Source: Dichetophora obliterata
Lineage: Eukaryota; Arthropoda; Insecta; Diptera; Sciomyzidae
Assembly: GCA_963920525.1 (NCBI GenBank)
Contig: OY986435.1
Span: forward strand, 102,237,115-102,301,114
DNA length: 64,000 nt
Direction: 5' to 3'
Shown here piece by piece: positions 56,191-64,000 of the stretch. Position 1 is the first letter of the stretch, and each line of letters starts with the position of its first letter. The position numbers and the translations under genes are program-made. The notes under the pieces were generated by a model. It worked only from the letters and a program-made list of their open reading frames with translations, ran no database searches and was not told the DNA's origin.

Positions 56191-57538
56191 CCAGACTCTG
56201 ATGAACGGGAATGTATTCTTTTTTGAGAGTTCTGTGGTATAATTTGGTTGTCATGGTCTTTATATTCCAAGTTGGAGTCATTGAACAGTGGGGCCAATCT
56301 GTGAATAGGTCTTTTGAACGTTCCATTTATTGTTTTCAAATCGACTACTCGAACCAGTCCGTCGTCGCCTTTGTATACCCGGGTAATTCTTCCTAATGGC
56401 CATCGAAGTACAGGAATGTTATCTTCCTTTATGATCACTAGCATGCCTTCAGTTATGTTCGGTGACGGTGTTTTCCACTTGCCTCTTTCTTGCAATTCGT
56501 GTAAGTACTTTTGTGACCATTCCTTCCAGAATTTATGTTTAAGATCTGATGTGATTCTCCATCGTGAGCCAAGAGATGCAGTTATTGTTTGTGTATTTGC
56601 ATCAACTGACGTTGTCAGAGGTTCACCCACTAGAAAGTGACCTGGTGTGAGTGCTTCGAGATCGTCGCAGTTTGATGACATTGGGATCAGTGGTCGAGAG
56701 TTGAGTATAGCTTCTATTTCAATGATAACCGTTTCCAGTTCTTCGTATGTCATTGATGCCGCTGATACGCTTCGAACCAACAAGTGTTTTGCAGATTTTA
56801 CTGCCGCCTACCAAAGCCCTCCAAAATGTGGTGCTCTTGGTGGAATAAATTTGAATTCAATTGATTGTTCACTACATGTTCGTATAAGTTTTTCTTGAGC
56901 TGTTTGAGAATAAATGGATTCCTTTAATTCAGCCAATTTGTTACTTGCTCCGACAAAATTTGTAGCATTATCACTATACAATGTTTTGCAATGACCTCTT
57001 CTGCTAATAAATCGTCTTAGGGCTCCTATAAATGCGTCTGTTGATAGGTTAGAAACAACCTCCATGTGGATGGCCTTTGTAGCGAAGCAACAAAACACAG
57101 CAATGTAGGCCTTGCCAGGTCTTTTGCCTCTAATTTTATGATGAATCCAAACCGGTCCGAAGTAGTCTACTCCTGATGTTATGAATGGATGTGCCGGTGT
57201 TATTCTTACAGCTGGTAAGTTTCCCATAAGTTGTTTGAAGAGCCTTGGTTTTGCTTTCGTACATCGTACACACTTATGTACTATACTGCGAGTTATAGTT
57301 TTCCCACTGGTTATCCAGAAGTGTGCTCTGGATGCTGCTAGCAGAGCTTGTGGACCACAATGACGATTATTTTCATGAAGCATTTGCAACAATAGTTTCA
57401 CCATGAGGTGGTTGTGCGGCAAAATTGCTGGATGTTTTTCCTCCAACAGTAATGATGATTGTTCAAGTCGACCGCCAATTCGCATTATTTGGATTTAATG
57501 AAGCCAGGGAGCTAGACTTATTGACAGGCATTTTTTTT
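56191..57538 (-). pseudogene. BEL/Pao integrase with nonsense codon
   Basis: The integrase inserts the cDNA. The zinc-binding region shows an H...H pattern around HENNRHCG and CVRCTK near 57270-57380. The catalytic core has Asp in SGVDYFGP (about 57175) and in LYSDNATNF (about 56960). A TAG at 56808-56810 directly follows PHFGGLW, the position where BEL/Pao integrases normally carry the third catalytic residue, Glu. Beyond it the frame reopens at once: AAVKSAKHLLVRSV, then the 'LNSRPL' and 'TPGHFLVGEPL' blocks and a C-terminal domain (PVLRWPLGRITRVYKG) that joins the envelope region. Upstream, around 57486-57541, frame changes separate it from RNase H. Confidence 0.88.
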
Positions 57539-60500
57539 TTATAAGGTTTCTAGTTCATTACGGAATCCTGCAGCTTGAATGACCTTTATAATTATTCTAA
57601 GAGCGTCATCCACTTCATGAATATCTAACGTCTTGTAACTTGGTCGCAATTGACGGGTTGTTCTTGAATTTCGAATAAACCTCAGTAAATAACCGACGGT
57701 GCGTTGCAAAAATCGGAATGAGTTTCGATGATTGATTTTGAAGATTGTTTCTTCTAACGATTGATGTGTTGTTGATATTGCTAAGACACGTTTTGTTTCT
57801 TTTCGCTCTAAGTCGCAAGTTTTAGAAATGTCTTGTGAATATGGTTCAGACCATTGACTGCTCTTCCCGGATAGAAAAGGTGGACCATAAAACCAAATTG
57901 AATGCTTAGATTTTCTGGTGCTAGTCCTCGAGATATTGCATCGGCAGGATTTTCCTTGGAACTGACATGTCTCCATTGACTTGGAATGCATAACTCTTGA
58001 ATTTTTGCTATTCGGTTTGCTACAAAAGTATGAAATGAAGCTGCAGTTGACTTTATCCAAGCTAATGCAATTTGCGAGTCAGTCCAAAGGAACGTTTCAG
58101 TGTTTTGTAACCGTATGTCCTTCTTTACTCTGTTTGTAAGTTCCACACCCAACACAGCTGCACATAATTCTAGCCGTGGTAGAGTTTGTTTTTTAAGTGG
58201 TGCTATTCGTGATTTTGAACAAATTAATCTGGTTCCTACAGTTTTGTCTGTGTAGGTTGAACGAATGTAGACTGCTGCTCCGTAAGCTCGTTCGGATGCG
58301 TCCACAAATGTGTGAATTTGTGTGGATACAATTTTTTGAGGCTTCAATACAAATCTGTCCACCCTTATGGTATTGAGTGCTACTATATTTGCGCGGAAAT
58401 TGTTCCATTCGTGCTGAAGATTTGTAGGTAATTCATCATCCCAAGATATTTGTAATTGCCAAAGCTGTTGCAGAAATATTTTAGCTCTGACGACAACTGG
58501 CCCAAAAATACCTAATGGGTCGAAGATCCGTGCTAATTCTGAGCTCACTATTCGTTTTGTGATGTTGCTTGATGATGATATTTGCGCTCGCCCGCACAGC
58601 TGGTCAGATTTTGGTAGCCATATCATCCCGAGAGTTTTTATTGACTGACTCGATGATTCGTCTAAGTCCAGGTTGATTTCCTGGTCTTCTGGTGGAATTC
58701 CACTTAGAAGTTTAACGTGATTAGAGCACCATTTTCTTAATTTGATAAGTTGAAACATCTGGTCAGTCTTATTGACACATATTTGTCGATACATTTTCTC
58801 TATGTCAGCGGTGAAAACAAAGCGATGCATGCGAAAACGTAATAATGTTGAAAACAAATCACTCTGTACCGTTGGCCCAGCGTGTAGAATGTCGTTAAGA
58901 GATGACCCACTGTTGGTTTTAGCGGATGCATCAAACACCACTCTAAGTTTTGTTGTAGAGCTTTCTGGTTTAAGAACACAGTGATGGGGCATGACATAGT
59001 TTAAATCTGGAATATCACTTTCTTTAATTTCTTCCATGTGTCCTAGAGCTTCGTACTCCTCCATAAACTTGTTGTAGTCCGCTCTTAGTTTGGGATTACT
59101 GTTGATTCGTCTTTCCAATGATAGGAATCGATTGACGGACATCTGTCTCGAATTTCCGAGGGTTATGGGGTTCTCTGAGAATGGCAGACGGACTACAAAG
59201 CGACCATCAGTGTTCCTTCTTATATTTTGAAGGAAATGGGTTTCGCAGCGCTGTTCTAGTACTGACATTTGATGCTCTGAGTCATTTGTGTCTTCAAGCT
59301 TCCAAAATTTTTCAATCACTTGATTCGTTGTCTCTTCGTCTGGGCTAAACATTGCACAGGTTGCCGAATTATTACCGCATCCTTCTATTTTTCCTGTCAC
59401 GATCCAACCAAGTGCGGTGTTATGAAAAGTAGGAAATTCGTTGTTAATTTTGAACTGTTGTGGCCGCAATAATTGATGATAGAACTCGGCTCCTATAAGT
59501 ATGTCGATTTTGTCCGTTTGATTGAATCTTGGATCGGCCAGCTTGATATTTTCAGGAAGTGACCAATTGGATGTATCTAACGTTTTTGTAGGTTGCGGTG
59601 ACACTATGTTGGGAAGAACAAATGCTTCAATTTTGGTGGAGTAACTGCCAGCGTGTGCTTGAATCTCAAAATTTATGCGCTGTGCTACATTTTTTGTTTT
59701 ACGACCTATTCCTTCGATGCAAAGCGATGCATCCGATGTTTGTAACGAAAGTTTTGATACGACTCTTTCCGTCACTAAGTTGACCTGAGACCCGGAGTCC
59801 AATAAGGCTCGAAATTCATCGATGTGACCGTTGTTTCCAATTACCGTAACTCTTGCAGTAGCTAATAGTATGTAGTGCTCGTTATGCTGATGCTTGTTCG
59901 CAGCTGCTACAATAGGTGTGTTTGAACTTATATTTTGCGTTTGTTTGATTTCACCTGATGCTGATTTTGCTGCTGAATTGGGTCGCTTTCCTGAAGTCTC
60001 CAAATGCAGTAATGTGTTGTGCTTACTTGTGCACTTTGTACAGGATCGTGAAGGACATACCTTGGCGGCATGATTGAGTTTGAAACAGTTAACACAAAGC
60101 TTATTCCTCTGTGTCCATTGTAATCTTTCAACTGATGACATCTTCAGGAATTTTTCGCAATAATATATTGGATGTTCTGTCGATCCACATACCTTGCAGT
60201 TGCTTGATGTTGAAATTGCTGCTATTGTTTTTGCTCTATCTTTTCCCCCGGAAAAGAGATGCTCTCGAGCCTTTCCACGCGTTTCTAGTGCTTGGAAGCG
60301 ATGCTCTAAAAATCGAAGTAGTTCACGTAAGGTTATAAGCTTTTTATTGTCATTTAGCGACTGTTCAAATGTTGTTTGCATCGCTTGGTCCAATTTTTGC
60401 AACAGTAAATGAACTACTATGACATCCCACTCGCCCCCTGGAAGTCCTTGTGCGCCTAAACCATGAAGACACTGTTTCGTTATATCGTGTACGGATTTGA

Positions 60501-61563
60501 GCGTTTGTGCTGATTCGTTTTTCATTTTCGGCTGCGATAACAAGTTATTCAGCAATGTTGTCACAATTAACCTCCTGTTGTCGTACCTGTTGACCAAAAT
60601 GTTCCATGCAATAACATAATTGGCACCTGTGATTGGTAAGTGTTTTATAAGATTGTTTGGCTCGTCTCCCAAGTGTGTTGTTAAATGAAACATTTTTTGA
60701 ACGTCGCTTATTGTCGTGTTGTGAATCAGTTGAGTAAAAAGATCCTTGAACGCTACCCATTGTGTGTAGCTGCCGTGAAATTTTGGTAACTCAATTTTAG
60801 GCAATTGCACCTGAAGTGGTTCATTTCTGCTGGTGCTCTGATGAGCATCCAAATTTGCACTGCTGATGTGCTGTTGTAATCCGCTTAACACGTTGTGCCC
60901 CTCTGCTTCCATTTTATAATACTCATCCAACGTATATCCTTCTATATCATCACTGTTTGTTGATTGCCATAGGACATCGTTGTTCACAATAAAATCATTC
61001 ATGTATTTGTCGATAAGTGCTGCTTTGTTATGATAATACGATTCAGGGTGACTTTGATTCGCCTGAACCCTGATTTCTTCAATGTTTCGCCTTAACGCTC
61101 TCATTAAAGCTCGTTGATTACGAAGTACCTTCACTATCACTTCGTTAATATGTTGATCTGATATGATGCCATCTTCCTGCTTACCACCAGCCGTGGCAGG
61201 CCTGCAGTCCTTGCGTGGAGGGGCCGTAGGTAAAGGTGCATATTCAGAATTTTTCGTCAATTTCTGCATTTCGGCTTCAAACATCTCTTTAATTTTGAGA
61301 GTCAGGTCCGAAATGCGCAAATATTGGTCAACGAAGTATTCGTGTTGCATTGGCAAATTAGCGAGACACCTTATCTTGTTATCCGTGCTCTCGAATTCTG
61401 CCCATGCTTCATCCAACCGATTGATCCTTTCTTCATAGTAGCTGATCGTCTTTCTTGAAGATGGATCCTTTTTGACGTTCGTCAAAATTTTTTCAATTCT
61501 CACAGCAATGTTTTGCTGAGCAGCTACCAAGTCTTGAAATGTCTCCATATCGAACTTTTCCAA
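57539..61563 (-). pseudogene. BEL/Pao gag-pol (gag, protease, RT, RNase H), RT catalytic region deleted
   Basis: The polyprotein starts MEKFDMETFQDLVAAQQ at 61563. Gag has the BEL-type domain (LPKIELPKFHGSYTQW, about residue 256) and Cys-rich knuckles near 458-520 (CKVCGSTEHPIYYC, CVNCFKLNHAAKVC). The aspartic protease motif is LLDSGSQVNLV (about 588). The reverse transcriptase begins with LRVVFDASAKTNSG and FTADIEKMYRQI. The sequence then jumps from DQMFQ to KLRKWCSN near residue 940, so roughly 100 residues that normally contain the YVDD active site are missing. RNase H follows (FVDASERAYGAAVY, LPRLELCAAVLG, WTDSQIALAWI, ENPADAISRG). The frame breaks near 57810-57900 and the pattern continues to 57539 (RTVGYLLRFIRNSR, LRIIIKVIQ). 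Confidence 0.9.
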
Positions 61564-61626
61564 AAACCAAATGTTGAGTTTTTTCCACTTTACGCGTTAT
61601 TTTTGTTTGTCCAGGAATTTGAATTT

Positions 61627-61645
61627 CCTGGTCGGGGTCACCAAA
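61627..61645 (-). promoter_or_regulatory. Primer-binding site of the BEL/Pao element
   Basis: Just downstream of the 5' LTR on the minus strand is 'tttggtgaccccgaccagg'. A TGG three bases after the LTR end, complementary to a tRNA CCA tail, and the following GC-rich stretch fit a tRNA primer-binding site. The specific tRNA was not determined. Confidence 0.7.
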
Positions 61646-62229
61646 TGTTAATTTGTATCAAAATCTTCAAGGAATGGACCTTAGTAGAATCACTTAAACC
61701 ATTACTTTTTTGCTGCTTGATTTCGATCTGTTTGGACCTTAGTTGAACCACTAAGACCAGTTGCTTGACACACTATTAAAAGAAACCTCACATTTTGTTC
61801 TGACCAGTTATTTAATTCTTATAAGTCTTTTATAAAGAAAAAATGCTTATACTGCATTCAAAAATAAACAAAAACTATAACACATATAATTTAATTCCAA
61901 AAGAATGCATACGCTAATTTAATGGTTGCGTAAAAACAAAACGCTTACAAACAACCAAACTTTAATACATACAATTTAATTAACTAGAATGCATACTCTA
62001 CAATTTAATAATATCGTAAAATAAAAACGCTTACAAATAACAAAAAGTTTAATACATTTTAATTTAGTTAAAATGCATACGCTATAATTGCGTAATATAA
62101 AAAACGCTACAATATATTAAGTTAGCACAACTCATGACTAGGTCATTGATTGTGACATGAGCCCAACTGCTTATGCCTCAACATGTGTGCCTTGGCTGAC
62201 ACACATAGGCATCTTCTGCTGTGTTAACA
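61646..62229 (-). repeat. BEL/Pao 5' LTR
   Basis: 584 bp. On the minus strand it starts TGTTAACACAGCAGAAG directly after the target duplication GGTGT (ACACC on the plus strand) and ends ...CAAATTAACA. It carries the promoter and RNA start of the element by family analogy. Confidence 0.9.
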
Positions 62230-64000
62230 ACACCAATATCGAGAAAACTGGAAACTATTTCTAAGTTAGTGTTATTTATAGTGTTATTTATGTTACTAGC
62301 AGATCTTCGCGAGAATGTCATTTGCTTACATTTTTTTAAGTTGAGATTTAATATATTTAAGCTACACCAGTCCACAAGTCTATTTAGATCAAATTGTAAA
62401 AGATGTCGTTCTTCGGGTGATTTGTAACAAAGAAAAAGTTTCACGTCGTCAGCGTACATTAAGACGTTACAGTGTTTTATTACCGAAGGAAGATCATTAA
62501 TGAATAGTAAAAACATAACCGGTCCAAGATGACTGCCCTGAGGAACGCCAGAAGTGACCGAAATACTTTTTGAAAGAGAATTCTTACATAAAACCTTTTG
62601 AGTACGTCTAGATAAATACGAATTTATCCAATTTAATAATGTGACAGGAAACCCAATAAGGTGGAGCTTTTTCAAAAGAAGATTATGATTAACACTGTCG
62701 AAAGCTTTGCTAAAGTCCGTATAAATAACATCAGTCTGCAGTCCCAAAGTAAAACCATTTATAACACGCGTAGTAAACTCTAAGAGGTTTGTTGTAGTGG
62801 ACTTACCCTTCAGAAAACCATGTTGAAAGACAGAAATGATGGAAGACACGGAGTGGGTTAATTAATCAGTTATAACTTAGGGATTGCACTTAATTTTGCA
62901 ATTCCTCGATAGTTAGAAACATCTATCTTGGAGCCAGATTTATGAAAATAACCACTATGCAAGGAAATATTAAAAATGTTTGCTAGAGGAGTACATAGGT
63001 TTGTAGCACATTGCTTTAAAATACAGCTTGGAATTTTATCAGGGCCGGTCATAAAAGAAGATTTTACTTGTCGAAGATAACACATGACAATATTTGGGTC
63101 TATTATAGGAGTTTCAAAAGAGTTAACTGGCGGGAGTAAAGGATACACCGTGCTAGTATTAAATGGTATATCGGAGTAAGTTGAGTTAAAGAAGTTTGCA
63201 AACAAGTTAGAAATCACATTGTCACAAGATGATTCTTCCTGATTGAATTTCATAAGGGGTGGAAAGCTGGAGGCTTTACATTTTGAGGTAACAAAACTAT
63301 AGAAAAGTTTTGGATCATCTTTAAATTGAAATTTTATGTTAATTATATAAGCAGAACAGCATTGTTTATTTAATAGTTGATATCTATAACGACAAGAAGA
63401 ATAGGAAGCAAAGTCTAAACTAGAACCAGATATTTTATATTTTTTAAATAAACGATTTTTTAAATTTTTAAGTGCCTTTAGATCATTTGTTAGCCAGGGT
63501 GGATTTAAAGGATTGGAGAAACACTTTTTTTTGGGATGGACAATAAGAAACACCTTTGCAGAGTATCATTGAAAAACTGTACAGAAGATTCGACGTCATA
63601 ATATGAATATGATGTTCCGCTAGTTAAAATTGGAGGCAGACAATCAGTCTGCGAAAGTAAGGAATTAAGTTTTACATAGTCCGTTTTCTTAAAATTATAA
63701 ACTTTTTTATTTCGCGCATCAGAAGTTACTTTATCTTCTTTTTTGTGGGGAGTAAAAGTGTTATTTCAATAGTTGGATGATGTACATCTTCTGGAAGAGT
63801 TACGGGATTCGAACAATGGAGATTAACAGTAGTGCATCTATCTACAAATACAAGGTCTAAGGTTCTGTGGTTTATATTTAAAATATCATTGACTTGTTGA
63901 AGACACAGATCAGACAGCTTATCTAAGAAGTCATTTATCCAATCACTATTGGAAACAGGAGTAAGAAATGAAGAATCGTCAGACGATCTCCAAGTCACAA
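62230..64000 (-). mobile_element. Jockey-type LINE, 5' part, runs off the window
   Basis: The minus-strand ORF2 is broken into pieces. At the right edge (63726-63998) is the end of the endonuclease (LCLQQVNDILNINHRTLDLVF). A linker region follows (PWLTNDLKALKNLKNRLFKKY). The reverse transcriptase is split: 62870-63553 contains SSFMTGPDKIPSCILK and, after a small deletion, SGSKIDVSNYRGIAKLSAI. 62178-62849 contains GFLKGKSTTTNLLEF, YTDFSKAFDSVNH, TSGVPQGSHLGPVMF and the catalytic YADD in VLMYADDVKLF. The polymerase continues at 53820 after the BEL insertion. Stops, frame changes and loss of about 15 residues before 'KSGSK' show that it is dead. Confidence 0.85.

Larger units (their letters stand above)
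53821..62229 (-). mobile_element. BEL/Pao LTR retrotransposon with F-like envelope, 8.4 kb, 5-bp TSD
   Basis: A minus-strand LTR retrotransposon with LTRs at 53821-54402 (3') and 61646-62229 (5'). It is flanked by ACACC at 53816-53820 and 62230-62234. It encodes gag, protease, reverse transcriptase, RNase H, integrase and an envelope-like protein in the order typical of BEL/Pao elements with env. It inserted into a Jockey-type LINE: the split frame reads DIGV on one side and VIMDSKL on the other. LTR similarity shows recent insertion, but the coding region is broken by a deletion, frame changes and stops, so it probably moved with help from other copies or decayed fast. Confidence 0.93.

Overview
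This window looks like AT-rich nuclear DNA from a cyclorrhaphan fly (Diptera). The evidence is an Snm1/DCLRE1A-type gene with three short introns of about 60 bp, a fly-like RpL5 relic, and insect-type transposons (LOA, R1/Waldo, Jockey, BEL/Pao with an F-like envelope, P-like inverted-repeat elements, a tRNA-derived SINE). I could not fix the genus; a tephritid or calyptrate fly is plausible. The only clearly intact host gene is Snm1 (12374-15423, minus). Nearly everything else is mobile DNA at different stages of decay.

Layout. 1-1541: diverged tandem repeats ending in an ACATACCC microsatellite. 2.4-4.6 kb: a Tc1-like transposase scrap, an 801-bp P-like inverted-repeat element with a perfect 8-bp target duplication, and a dispersed repeat. 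6.7-7.6 kb: an RpL5 pseudogene split by a 213-bp MITE. 7.9-9.5 kb: a Helitron-like end and a long inverted-repeat element. 9.6-10.5 kb: a broken two-exon gene that I cannot name. 10.6-12.1 kb: two more small inverted-repeat elements. 12.4-15.4 kb: Snm1. 15,607-33,384: one giant foldback transposon with arms of about 1.9 kb and a 7-bp target duplication. It was later invaded by a 5.36-kb LOA-type LINE (in its left arm) and by two head-to-tail copies of a Waldo/R1-type LINE in a microsatellite in its core. 33.4-38.1 kb: a second P-like element with an 8-bp duplication, further inverted-repeat elements and a MITE. 39.9-43.5 kb: a reverse transcriptase scrap, a SINE, a decayed Jockey-type element, a dispersed repeat and a MITE. 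44.9-46.3 kb: the wreck of a RAG1-like DDE transposase. 47.4-47.7 kb: a BEL/Pao pol tail. 47.8-52.75 kb: a DNA transposon with terminal inverted repeats of about 0.5 kb and an almost intact transposase gene. 53.1-64.0 kb: a Jockey-type LINE interrupted by an 8.4-kb BEL/Pao element whose LTRs differ at only about five positions outside one odd block.

The parts interact mainly as nested insertions, so relative ages can be read. The foldback is older than the LINEs inside it, and its uninterrupted right arm preserves the empty site of the LOA insertion. The Jockey element is older than the BEL element that cut its reading frame. The foldback also sits only 177 bp upstream of the Snm1 start codon, so it has replaced or displaced most of that gene's upstream region. 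The most unusual items are the foldback with its unidentified coding core, the 47.8-52.75 kb transposon, the RAG1-like relic, and the mismatched LTR starts of the BEL element.
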